Source: Brachypodium distachyon
Lineage: Eukaryota; Streptophyta; Magnoliopsida; Poales; Poaceae
Direction of reading: 5' to 3'
NCBI RefSeq assembly: GCF_000005505.3
Contig: NC_016135.3
Span: 7,596,613-7,660,612 of the forward strand
DNA: 64,000 bases
The first letter of the stretch is position 1; every line of letters starts with the position of its first letter. Below are positions 20,548 to 31,363 of this stretch, piece after piece. A model generated the notes under the pieces. The model had not been told where the DNA came from. It ran no database searches and was given only the letters and a program-made list of their open reading frames with translations. The position numbers and the translations under genes are program-made.

Positions 20548-21933
20548 TCACGGGTAGAAGTTGCGTAGGTGCTCAATATTCCAACTATTAGGCACCAGCA
20601 AGCCTTCTTCGATTTCCAGCCGGACAGCCCTCGGTCTAGTCACCTGCACTACCCGGAAAGGGCCTTCCCAGTTTGGAGTCAACTTGTTCCCGGCCTTCGT
20701 TCCTTGTGTCTGGCGCAGGACGAGGTCTCCAACCTTGAGCCCTCGGAGATGGACTCTCCTGTCGTGATAATGACGGAGCCCCTGCTGGTAACCCGCAGCT
20801 CGCACAACAGCCCGGCCTCGAATCTCCTTGATGAAGCTGAGGTCGTCAATCCCCTGCGTGTGTTGGCTGTCGTCGCCGTACACGCGTACCTGAGGTGACC
20901 CGTGCTTGAGCTCGAGAGGCACCACAGCTTCTGCCTCGTAGACGAGGGCAAAATGAGTTTGGCCCGTCGCCCGACTTGGTGTGGTCCTAATCGACCACAA
21001 CACGGGCTGGACTTCTTCGACCCAGTTCTTCCCGTGGCCCTTGAGCTTGTCAAAGGTTCTCCTCTTGAGCCCCTGCAGTACTTCTACGTTGGCGCGCTCC
21101 ACCTGCCCATTGGTCCTTGGATGAGCGACAGAGGCAAAGTGGATCTTAGTGCCCATGTTCTCGCAGTAAGCTTGGAACACAACACGAGTGTATTGTGTCC
21201 CGTTGTTGGTGATGATGCTGTTAGGCACACCTAACCGGCACACAATGCCCTTGAAGAACTTGATGGTCGGCTGTGCCGTGACAGCTTGCACAGGCTCCAC
21301 TTCGACCCATTTCGAGAATTTATCGATGGCCACGAGAAGGTAGTCATCGCCGCTGACAGCTCTCGGCATCTTGCCGACGATATCCAGCCCCTAGACCGTA
21401 AACGGCCACGAGGACGGGATGAGTTGCAGGGCTTGGGCTGGTTGGTTGCTCTTTTTCGCGTGGAACTGGCATGCTTCATAGGTCTTTGCTTGCCAGTAGA
21501 AGCCGTGCCAAAACCCTTTCCCAGCTAGTGCCCTGGAGGCCACATAATGCGAGCATGTGTCTCGGTGGATATCCTCCAGCAGTGCGCGCCCTTCTTCTTG
21601 GGACACGCAGAGGAGCATGAGTTCGTTTGGACGCCTCCGGTAGAGATCCCCATCCACCAGAGCGTACATCTTTGCTTGCCGGGCTACTAGCTCTGCAGCA
21701 ATGTCTCCTCCCGGAAGGGTTCCATCCTTGAGGGAGCGAATTATATTCACGGCCCAAGGTGGTGGTACCCGGCGCAAGCATGCAGCGAGTTCAGTAGCAT
21801 GGTGCCCCGCAGCTGCGGGGTCCCTGGAGTTGCTGGAGGGGCTTCCCCAGCAACTGACTTGGGATCGACAGAGGGCTTTTACTACCTCTGCACGAATACC
21901 CCAGGAGGTACCTTGCTGCGTTCCGTTGCCCAC
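20548..21933 (-). pseudogene. Integrase of element 3
   Basis: The zinc-binding HH and CC pairs remain (HYVASRALAGKGF, YEACQFHAK), with a small loss between them. A TAG falls just before GLDIVGKMPRA. The second catalytic Asp is changed: IITNNGTQYT where elements 2 and 4 have IITDNGTQF. The Glu remains (NGQVERANVEVL). The C-terminal domain is intact and ends NIEHLRNFYP. It is inactive by both the stop and the missing Asp. Confidence 0.8.
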
Positions 21934-23804
21934 TTGGATAGCTCATCCGCAACAAAGTTGTCCTTGCGCTTCACGTGCTCAAACCACAGTCCCTTGAATT
22001 TGGACTCCAGTTTTCGAACCTCTTCCATGTACGCTGCCATCTGGGGACAGTCGTAATCTTTGTTTACCTGATTGATCACGAGTTGAGAATCCCCGCGAAC
22101 AACTAGGCGCTTGATGTCGAGGGTGATCGCCGTGCGCAGCCCTGCTAGCAATCCCTCGTACTCCGCTGTGTTGTTGGTGGAGTTGGCGAAGTCGAGCTAA
22201 ATCACGAACTTGAGTTGATCTCCATTGCGCGACTCGATCACTACTCCAGCACCGGCACCCCGCAAGCTGAAGGCGCCATCGAAGTACATGACCCAGTACC
22301 CTTCATCTCGCTTGTCGGGAAGGCTTGCTTCTGGCTCTTCTTCTTCTACGCATGTGGACGTCCACTCCGCGACAAAGTCGGCGAGAGCGACACTCTTGAT
22401 ACTCTTGGTGTTCACGAAACGCAGCCCAAACTCCGCTAGCTCCATCCTCCATTTGGCCACCCTTCCCGTGGCTTCAAGGTTGATGAGGGACCGCCGTGAT
22501 GCTGAGCGCCTGGAAGTAGTGGCATAGCTTCCGCGAAGCGTGCAGGATCCCAAGCAAGAGCTTCTTGACCTGCGGGTACTGTACCCGCGCATCGCGCAAC
22601 ACCATGCTGACGAAGTACACGGGGTGCTACACTAGCCGCTTGCAGTGGACAGCTTGAGTGGGCTGCCCCTCGGCTCCTGGGTTAGCGGTGGTAGTCGGGG
22701 GTTCTTCCGGATTTCCGGCCGCCCCCTGCTCCCCTGCCTCAGCCCCCGGGACTTCCTCTTCTCTTTTGGCAACGAGCACGGAGCTCACCACCTTCTCTGT
22801 CACTGCTAAGTAAAGCACCAACGGCTCGCCCGTCTTAGGGGCGACGCGGATCGGCGGCGACTTCAGGTACTGCTTCAAGTCCTAGTACGCCGCTTCTGCC
22901 TCGGGGCTCCAGTTGACTGGGCCCTTCTTCATCACCTTGAAGAAAGGTAGGGCTCGCTAGCCCAACCTCAAAATGAAACGCCCGAGCACCGCAACGCAAC
23001 CGTTGAGACGCTGGACATCTCTGACCTTGCGGTGTGCCTCCATCTTCTCGATCGCTTCAATCTTTTGTGGATTGGCCTCGATTCCCCGGTGAGATACCAA
23101 GAAGCCTAGCAAGAGCCCCGAGACCACACTGAACGTGCACTTCTCGAGGTTAAGCTTGAGCTTGACCCTACGGAGATTGTCGTATGCCTCCTGCCGGTCG
23201 CCGAGGAGCGAGTCCCCGCGCCGCGACATGACGACAATATCGTCCATGTAGGCGTCGATATCACGACCTAGCTGGAGTCCCAGACACTCGCGCAAAGCGC
23301 GCTGAAATGTCGAGCCCGCGTTCTTCAACCCGAAAGGCATGCACGTATAACAGTAGCAGCCAACCGGGGTGATAAACGTTGTTTTCTCCTCGTCTTCGAC
23401 TGCCATCTCGATCTGATGGTAGCTGGAGAATGCATCCAAAAGGCACAATGACGCGCAACCCGCTATGGAATCTATTATTTGATCAATATGGGGTACAGGT
23501 AAGGGGTCCTTAGGGCATGCACGATTAAGATCTGTAAAATCTACACACATGCACAATTTATTTCCTACCTTAGGGACTACAACAGGATTCACTAACCAAG
23601 TAGGGTACAACATTTTCCTGATTGCCCCAGTGTTCTTTAGCTTCTCCACCTCTTGCTGGATGAAGCCCTTGCGTTCTGTGCCTGCGCGTCTGGTCGCACC
23701 GCCAACCGATGGTCGATCACCTCCCCGGGGACTCTGGGAAGATCAAACGGCTCCCAAGCGAACACGTCAGAGTTTCTCCAGAGGAAGGCAATGTGGGCAC
23801 TTTC
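21934..23804 (-). pseudogene. RT, RNase H and second RNase H of element 3
   Basis: RT keeps [16 protein letters not shown] and the catalytic YMDDIVVMS. RNase H is broken by frameshifts near 22950 and 22500. The second RNase H-like domain ([41 protein letters not shown]) carries a TAG around 22198. A frameshift near 23690 separates RT from the region after protease. Confidence 0.8.
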
Positions 23805-24640
23805 CTATTTGTCACTGAGACTCGCACCGATAGAAACGGTAGACGCCACGTTCCCGGCTTGCAGGGGTACCTTCTTGACCTTGACATCCTCCTCCTTCAG
23901 GTTCACGCCCTTGCTGACGCGCGGGCTGGAGCTGGTACTGCCCTCGGCATCCTGCCCGGGGGAGGCTCGCACCTTCTTCTGTGCGGGCAGCTCGCCCGAA
24001 GTCGCAAGAATCCGCCACTACGGAGGTCTTCATGACCTCGCCCACAAACCAAGCGGCGTCCTTTAGGTCACACTTGATGGAGAGTACACCGTGTGTTGAT
24101 GGCATCTTCATCACGCTATAGGCACAATGAGTCGCCGCCATGAACTTAATCAGTGCTGGCCGACCAATGATCATGTTGTACGGGAACGGGGTGTGAGCCA
24201 CGTCGAAGACAACGTGCTCAGTCCGGAACGCTTCTCGGGACCCGAAAGTCACCGGGAGCGTGATTCGCCCCATGGGCTGCACCTCTCCGGGGTTAATCCC
24301 CAGTAATGGGTCGGTGGGCTTCATCTGCTCTAGGGGCAGCTGAAGCTTCTCCACCAACTTGGCAGAGAGGAGGTTAAGACTCGCTCCGTTGGTCACCGTC
24401 ACGTTGTTGATGATCCGTGACATCATGAGGGGTAGAACCCCTGATCCCAAGGGACGGATCGGATGATCGTCCGAGTTGAAGGTGATCGGCATGTGCGAAC
24501 ACTTCAACGGCTGTTGTGCCTCCACGTTGGGGTGGAGGGCGCACACCTCACGGGTGAGCCGCTTCCCCGTGGATGCAAGCAACGTCACGAGGCTCCTGGA
24601 AGCCGGGTTTGTCGACGTCGTTGCTACAGTCGTCCTCGCG
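23805..24640 (-). pseudogene. Protease region of element 3, active site deleted
   Basis: It aligns with the protease of elements 2 and 4, but the motif reads NVTVTNGASLNLLS. A 15-bp deletion at 24390/24391 removed KVLVD, including the catalytic aspartate. IIGRPALIKFMAATH is kept. The tail (frameshifted) ends at TAG 23805-23807, followed by GAA AGT GCC. That is the same stop site as in elements 2 and 4. Confidence 0.75.
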
Positions 24641-24649
24641 CTGATTAGC

Positions 24650-24970
24650 ACGAGGCTTGTCGCATCCCCGGGGAGGCCGGTCTTTGCTACCACGGCCTTG
24701 ACCGCGACACCCCGCGGTCCGCTCCGTTGCGGGGGTTGTTCGGGCAGTCGCGAGAGAGGTGCCCGATGACCCCGCAGTTGAAGCAGGCTCCGGCGGCACG
24801 GCGTTCTTCGCGGCGCTGCTCGCGCTTCTCCTTGATGGTTTGGAGAGTGCGACAGTCCTGCGCGTCGTGGGTGGTGTCGGAGTGGATGGGGCAGCGTGTG
24901 GCTGTTGCCGGCTTGCTACCCGATACGTCTGCGGATGCCGCCTTCTTGGTGGACCTCTTGGGAGTCCCCG
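24650..24970 (-). pseudogene. Gag C-terminal fragment of element 3
   Basis: It contains the CCHC zinc knuckle CFNCGVIGHLSRDC and the preceding RCPIHSDTTHDAQDCR segment. The rest of gag is missing: the sequence switches to the element 4 LTR at 24971. Confidence 0.8.
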
Positions 24971-25493
24971 TGCCGTACCAGTGGCCCACGGGGTCCCACT
25001 GATACGGGACGCATGGGTTGCGAGTGACAAAGCCCCGCTAGGTTGGCCTCACGGGAACGATAGGCCCGGGAAGCCTGCCCCAAGGAGACGGTCATTGGCG
25101 AAGACAAAGCCAAGTGCCGGAACTGGAGAAGCACCCGCTTCGGTGGGTACCTAGGAACTCTGGTCCTGGGAACCGGTCAAAGGGTTCCAGTTCGACCCAT
25201 CGTTAGTAGTAGCAAGGAGTATTGCTCCTGTTCACAGCAAATTCTCTTAGGAGAACAAGTAGCTCCCTAGGGAACTCCCCGGGGCAACCTGTAAACACAC
25301 ACATTCTCGTGAATACAACTCGAAGAAGGACGTTGGGTGTTACACCTCCGGGTGGCCCGAACCTGGGTAAACTCGCGCTCGACACTTCGTGTCTTTCGTT
25401 AGGTCGGCGATTGCCGGAGCAATCGCCTCGCCCTCCACCGAACCAAAAAGGGGGTGCTCGGCATCCCCGGTGCCGGAGACCCGTGCTCCGACA
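24971..25493 (+). repeat. 5' LTR of element 4
   Basis: 523 bp from TGCCGTACCAGTGGC to TGCTCCGACA. Both ends match the ends of the element 2 LTR (TGTCGCACCAGTGGC and GAGCGACGACA on the same strand). It is about half as long as the LTRs of elements 1 and 2, lacking most of the GC-rich CCCGGGAA block. The right part holds GTAAACTCGC, the GCGATTGCCGG block and GAACCAAAAAGGGGG. Confidence 0.8.
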
Positions 25494-25511
25494 TCTGGCG
25501 CCAGGCAGGGG
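25494..25511 (+). other. Primer-binding site of element 4
   Basis: TCTGGCGCCAGGCAGGGG follows the LTR end CGACA directly. It is the same type of site as in elements 1 and 2. Confidence 0.65.
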
Positions 25512-25647
25512 GGCGTGCAGAGAACTTCAGGTGATCGCCGCCGTCATCATCTTCGCCATCGGCATCGTCATCATCTTCACCATCGGATTCGCCATCGCCT
25601 CGTTCATCGGCTCCTTCATCACCAGCATCGTCCACGACTAGCTCGCC

Positions 25648-27297
25648 ATGCCACCCAAGAAGGCAGACGAGCCCCGGGTCGACCTGCGCGACTCCCTCGC
25701 CATGCGCACTCGATCCACGATGCCGCACGTGCATCGCAAGGCCAAGGGGACTAGGGGTCCCTTCAACGGCAGCAGCAGCAACCGCAGCTGCCACCCCCAC
25801 CTCCTCGGGTGTCGACGGACAACCGTCCGAGGGGGACTGCGGCGCCTAGCACCGAAGCCAGCCACGCGAGCAACCTCAACGTCGCTAGTGCTAGCCAGCA
25901 AGCTCACTCACGGGCTGAGGACGTGCAGCGACAGCGGCGCCACGACCATAGCGTTTCGCGTGCGACGCCAATCTCGGCCCTCACATCCGAGGGAACCAGG
26001 CGACCGGGTTGACGGCAGCCGGTCAGAGAATAGACAGCTTCCCGCCCAATCCCCGGCGGCAGCTATCATTGCTGCGCGTGTCATGGTGCGTTATGAGCCA
26101 CCGCAAGGCACGCCAGTGCATGACGCGTGGAGTGCGGAGCTGGACGCGCTCCTCGCGCTCGCTGCCCAACAGCTGCAAGGTGAGGGCGGCCCGGCTAGTT
26201 CGGGCCGAGGACAGAACCCGGGACACGGAGATGCGCCCCGCCTCTCGGGGCATGGAGAGCATCCTCCACCATCGAGAGGACAAGGTGAGGAGGATCCCGA
26301 GGACTACTTGGACTCGTCGCCGACCGTCACGCCGGATGACGCGCGGGGCGTCTTGAACGCTCACCAGAAAAAGGATCTCTGCCAGCGCTTGCAGTGCCGG
26401 CGCCGGCGCGAGGTGGAGCGCCCATGCCCAGAGGAGCAGGAAGACGCTCCCATGGGCGTCGATGATGGCTGCGCCGCGTTTTCTCGCGAGCTGCGCCGGG
26501 TGACATGGCCCCCAAGTTCCGAGCGCCGGCGCTTGGGACGTACGACGGGACCATGAATCCCAAGGTCTTCCTCCTGACCTACACGTTGGGCATGCACGCT
26601 ATCGGTGCCGACGACAAGGTGAGGGCCAACTGGTTCCCGATGGTCCTAAAAGAATCACCGAGAACCTGGTTGCTCAACCTGCCCGCCGGGTCCACCGCCA
26701 CCTGGGCTGACCTGTGCGAGCAGTTTATGTATGCGTTCTAGGGTGGCTACAAGCGCCCGGGAACCATGGCGGAGCTGCACACGGTGGTTCAGAAACTGGG
26801 GCAGACGTTGCGGGACTTCACCAACAGGTTCTCAAACCTCTCCTACTACATCCCAGAGGCGGAAGCAGCCGCCATTATCAACACTTACGCCATCAACGTC
26901 CGTGACCCGAAGATGCGTGAGAAGTTGAACACGCACCAGATTCGGACCACAAGGGATCTCTACGCTCTCGCGCATAAGTGAGCGATGGCCGAGGAAGGGC
27001 GCTTAGCGCCTGAGCTTGCCGCCAAGGCGGCGGGAAACCCACCCGAGGGCTTCGGGAAGAAGGGCTCCCGGAAGCACAGCGGCAAGCACGTCGGGAGCAT
27101 CGGGAAGCAAGCCGGCAGCGGCCGCGCGCTGCCCCATCCACACCAACGCCACCCACGATGCATAGGACTGCCGCACTCTCCAGACCATCAAGGAGAAACG
27201 CGAGCAGCGCCACGAGGACCGGCCTCCCCGAGGACGCGACACGCCTCGCGCCGAGCAGCGCGAGGACGACTGCAGTGACGACGCCGACGAGCCCAGT
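25648..27297 (+). pseudogene. Gag of element 4
   Basis: Start MPPKKADEPRVDLRDS at 25648. It keeps the undamaged form of the region that carries TAG in elements 1 and 2 (LALAAQQLQGEGG). A frameshift near 26510 moves the capsid-like part (YTLGMHAIGADDKVRANWFP) to another frame. Stops at 26739-26741 (a glutamine in element 2) and 26979-26981 (a cysteine) interrupt it. The zinc knuckle segment is deleted: after HPDHQGE-type sequence the frame goes straight to the protease flank. This Gag could not bind RNA normally. Confidence 0.8.
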
Positions 27298-28062
27298 GTG
27301 GAGGCGCCACAGCCGTTGAGGTGGTCACACGTGCCGATCACCTTCACCTCAGACGATCATCCGATTCGTCCCTTGGGATCAGGGGTACTGCCCCTCGTGG
27401 TGTCACCGATCATAAAAAATGTGACGGTGACCAAGGTTCTGGTGGACAACGGAGCAAGACTTAACGTCCTGTCCGCCAAATTGGTGGAGAAGCTTCAAAT
27501 GTCACTGGAGCAGATGAAGCCCACCGACCCGTTCCGGGGACTCAACCTCAGAGTGGTGCAGCCCATGGGGCGAATCACGCTCCTGGTGACCTTCGGGTCT
27601 CGGGAGGAATTCCGGACTGAGCACCTCGTTTTCGACGTAGCTCACGCCTCGTTACCATACAACAGGATTATCGGTCGGCTTGCGCTGATCAAGTTTATGG
27701 CGGCAACCCATTGCACCAACGGCGTGATGAAGATGCCGTTAATGTATGGTGTACTCTCCATCAAGTGCGACCTGAAGGATGCCGCTTGGTGCGTGGGCGA
27801 GGTTGTGAAGGCCTCCGCAGTCGCGGATCCCGGCGACTACAGCGTTGCCGAGAACAAGGATCCACTTGCGGGTGAACAGCCCGCACAGAAGAAGGCACGA
27901 GTCCCTCCCGGACAGGACGCCGGGAGCAGCTCCAGCTCCAGCCCGCGCATTAGCAAGGGCATGAAGCTGAAGGAGGAGGGCGCCAAGGTCAAGAAGGTGC
28001 CCTTGTACGCCGGCAACGAGGCACGTACCGTTTCAATCGGTGTGAGCCTCGGCGACAAATAG
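27298..28062 (+). pseudogene. Protease region of element 4
   Basis: 254 open codons. The active-site motif is VLVDNGARLNVLS and the ILG-like motif is RIIGRLALIKFMAATH. The lysine-rich tail GAKVKKVPLYAG is followed by TVSIGVSLGDK and TAG (28060-28062), then GAA AGC GCG. It shares the DNGA form with element 2. The frame is intact from 27298 to the shared stop. Confidence 0.8.
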
Positions 28063-30090
28063 GAAAGCGCGCTCATCGCCTTCCTCCGGGAGAATTCTGA
28101 CGTGTGCGCTTGTGCGCTTGGCTGGCGGTGCGGCCAGACGCGCGACCAGTCAAGTAGAAGGTTCGTCGGCAAGCACGGGAACACAAGGACTTCATCCAGC
28201 AAGAAGTGGAGAAGCTCAAGAGCGCTGGGGCAATCAGGGAACTGTTGTACCCTACTTGGTTAGCAAGTCGTGTTGTAGTCCCTAAGGCTGGAAATAAATT
28301 GCGCATGTGTGTAGATTTTACTGATCTCAATCGTGCATGTCCTAAGGACCCCTTCCCTGTACCCCAGATCGATCAAAAAGTAGCTTCTACGGCAGGTTGT
28401 GAGTCTTTATGCTTTCTGGATGCCTTCTCCGGCTACCATCAGATGAAGATGGCGGTCGAGGATGAGGAGAAAACTACGTTTATCACCCCGGTTGGCTGCT
28501 ACTGTTATACGTGCATGCCTTTCGAGCTGAAGAACGCGGGCTCGACATTTCAGCGCGCTTTGAGCGAGTGTCTGGGACCCCAGCTAGGCCGGAATATTGA
28601 GGCCTACATGAACGATATCGTCGTCAAGTCGCGGCGCAGGGACTCGCTCGTCGGCGACCTGCAGGACACATTCGACAACCTCCGCAGGATCAAGCTCAAG
28701 CTTAACCCCGAGAAGTGCACGTTCGGCGTGGACTTGGGGCACTTGCTGGGCTTCCTGGTGTCTCACCGGGGAATCGAAGGCAATCCACAGAAGATCGAGG
28801 CAATCGAGAAGGTGGAGGCACCCTGCAAGGTCTGAGACGTCCAGTGCCTCAACGGTTGCGTTGCGGCACTCGGGCGTTTCATCTCAAGGTTGGGCGAGCG
28901 AGCCCTGCCTTTCTTCAAGGTAATGAAGAAGAAGGGCCCAATCAATTGGACGCCCGAGGCGGAAGCAGCTTTCGAGGACTTGAAGCAGTACCTGCAGTCG
29001 CCGCCAGTCCTCGTCGCCCCCAAGCCAGGCGAGCCGCTGCTGCTATACTTGGCCGCGACGGACCAGGTAGTGAGCTCCGTGCTCGTTGCCGAGAGGGAAG
29101 AACAAGTCCTGAGGGCTGAGACAGTGGGGCCGGGGGCTCCCGGCGAGCCGGAGGAACCCCCGGCTACCACCTCTGCCCCGGTAGCGGAGGGACAGCCCAC
29201 GCTGGCGGCCCCCCGCAAGTGGCTAGTGCAGCACCCCTTGTACTTCATCAGCACGGTGTTGCGCGATGCCCGGGTACGATACCCACAGGTCCAAAAGCTC
29301 CTGCTTGGGATCATACTCGCTTCACGGAGGCTGCGCCATTACTTTCAGGCACACAGCATCACGGTGGTGTCGGGGTTCTGCTTGGAGCAGGCCCTCATCA
29401 ACCGTGAAGCCACCGGGAGGGTGGCCGAGTGGAGAATGGAGCTGGCGGAGTTCAGGCTGCGTTTCATGAATACTAAAAGCATCAAGGGCGCCGCTCTCGC
29501 TGACTTTGTCACGGAGTGGACGTCAATAGGCATAGAGGAAGAAGAACCGGAAGCAAGCCTTCCCGGAAAGTTGGACGAAGGGTACTGAATCTTGTACTTC
29601 GACGACGCCTTCTGCCTGTAGGGCGCCGGTGCTGGAGTGGTGATCGAGTCGCCCACTGGAGATCAAGTCAAATTCGTGATACAGCTCGACTTAGCCAACT
29701 CCACAAACAACACAGCAGAGTACGAGGGGCTGCTGGCCGGGCAACGCGCGGCAATCGCCCTCGACATCAAGCGCCTGGTTGTTCGCGGGGATTCGCAACT
29801 CGTGATAAACTAGGTGAACAAGGACTACGACTGCCCCTAAATGGTAGCGTACGTGAAAGAAGTGCAAAAACGGGAGTCCAAGTTCAAGGGACTTCGGTTT
29901 GAGCACGTGAAGCGCAAGGACAACGTTGGTGCGGATGAACTATCCAAGTCGGCAGCGGAACGCAGCAAGGTGCCTCCTGGGGTGTTCGTACAGAGGCAGC
30001 TAAAGCACTCTGGCGATCCCAAGACGGCTGCCGGGGAAGCCCCTCCGACAACTCAAGGAACCCCACAGCTGCGGGGCACCATGCCACCAA
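28063..30090 (+). pseudogene. RT and two RNase H regions of element 4
   Basis: RT is recognised by [32 protein letters not shown] and YMNDIVVKS: the first catalytic Asp of YMDD is Asn (codon AAC, 28611-28613). There is a stop at 28833-28835, then the RNase H connection. The second RNase H region has several stops at codons that read Gln in element 2, for example at FCL*GAGAG, VIN*VNKDYD and DCP*MVAY. A frameshift lies between the protease stop and RT. Confidence 0.8.
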
Positions 30091-30094
30091 GCTT

Positions 30095-31363
30095 GTGGCA
30101 TGCACGAGCCGGGAATCGCCACCCTGGGGGGCGGATATTGTTCGCTACCTCATGGACGGGACCCTCCCAGAGAAAGACGTTACCGCGGAGCGAAAGGCCC
30201 GGCAAGCTAAAATGTACACTCTGGTTGATGGGGATCTCTACCGAAAGGCTCGCTCTACTTGCTCATTGCTCCTCTGCGTGCCCCAGGAAGAAGGGCGCAC
30301 GCTGCTGGAGGATATCCATCGAGGCACATGCTCGCACCATGTGGCCTCCAGGGCGCTAGCTAGGAAAGCATTCCGGAACGGCTTCTACTGGCCAACAGCA
30401 TTAGCCGATGCCGAACAACTAGTCAAGACCTGTGAAGCATACCAGTATCACGCCAAGAGGAGCAATCAGCCAGCGCAAGCACTGCAAGTCATCCCGTCCT
30501 CGTGGCCGTTCGCGGTCTGGAGGCTGGACATCACCGGGAAATTGCCGAAAGCAGTTGGCAGCTACGAGTACTTGCTCGTGGCCATCGACAAGTTCTCGAA
30601 GTGGATCGAGGTGGAGCTTGTCCGAGCCGTCACGGCACAGGCGGCCATCAAGTTTTTCAAGAGCATTGTGTGCCGGTTTGGTGTGCCTAACAGCATCATC
30701 ACCGATAATGGCACACAATTCACTAGTGCGGTGTTCCAAGCTTACTGCGAGGACATGGGCACTAATATTCACTTTGCCTCCGTTGCTCATCCGAGGAGCA
30801 ATGAGCAAGTAGAGCGAGCCAACGCGGAAGTGCTACGAGGGCTCAAAACAAGAACCTTTGACAAGCTCAAGGGCCACGGGAAACACTGGGTTGAAGAACT
30901 CCAGCCCGTGCTGTGGTCGCTACAGACCACACCAAGTCGGGTGACGGGTCAAACTCCGTTTGCCCTCGTCTACGGGGCAGAAGCTATGCTGCCCCTCGAG
31001 CTCAAGTATGGGTCACCTCGGGTACGCGCGTACGGCGACAAGAGCCAACACGCGCAAAGGATTGATGACCTTACCTTCATCGAAGAGATTCGACGTCGGG
31101 CTGCTGTGCGAGCTGCAGGCTACCAGCAGGGGCTCCGTCGTTATCACGACAGGAGAGTCCGTCCCTGGGGGCTCGAGGTTGGAGACCTCGTTCTTCGCTG
31201 GATACAAGGAACGAAGGCCGGGAACAAGTTGACTCCAATCTGGGAAGGCCCTTTCCGGGTATAGCAGGTGACCAGACTGGGGCCTGTCCGGCTGGAAACC
31301 GAAGAAGGCTTGCCGCTGCCCAATAGTTGGAACATTGAGCACATGCGCAAGTTCTACCCGTGA
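30095..31363 (+). pseudogene. Integrase of element 4
   Basis: Almost full length. It has a changed zinc ligand (CEAYQYHAK where element 2 has CEACQFDSK), and catalytic residues in RLDITGKLPK, IITDNGTQF and VERANAEVL are present. One TAG at 31262-31264 precedes the last 30 or so residues, which end NIEHMRKFYP with TGA at 31361-31363. Confidence 0.85.

Larger units (their letters stand above)
18223..24970 (-). mobile_element. Tat-like gypsy element 3 (both ends truncated)
   Basis: A minus-strand copy with pol (20548-24600) and the end of gag (to 24970). On the opposite strand it has the C-terminal part of the accessory gene (18225-19167). Both LTRs are missing. It stops on the right exactly where the 5' LTR of element 4 begins (24971), and on the left inside the coiled coil of the accessory gene. 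Many stops and shifts show it is old. Confidence 0.8.
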
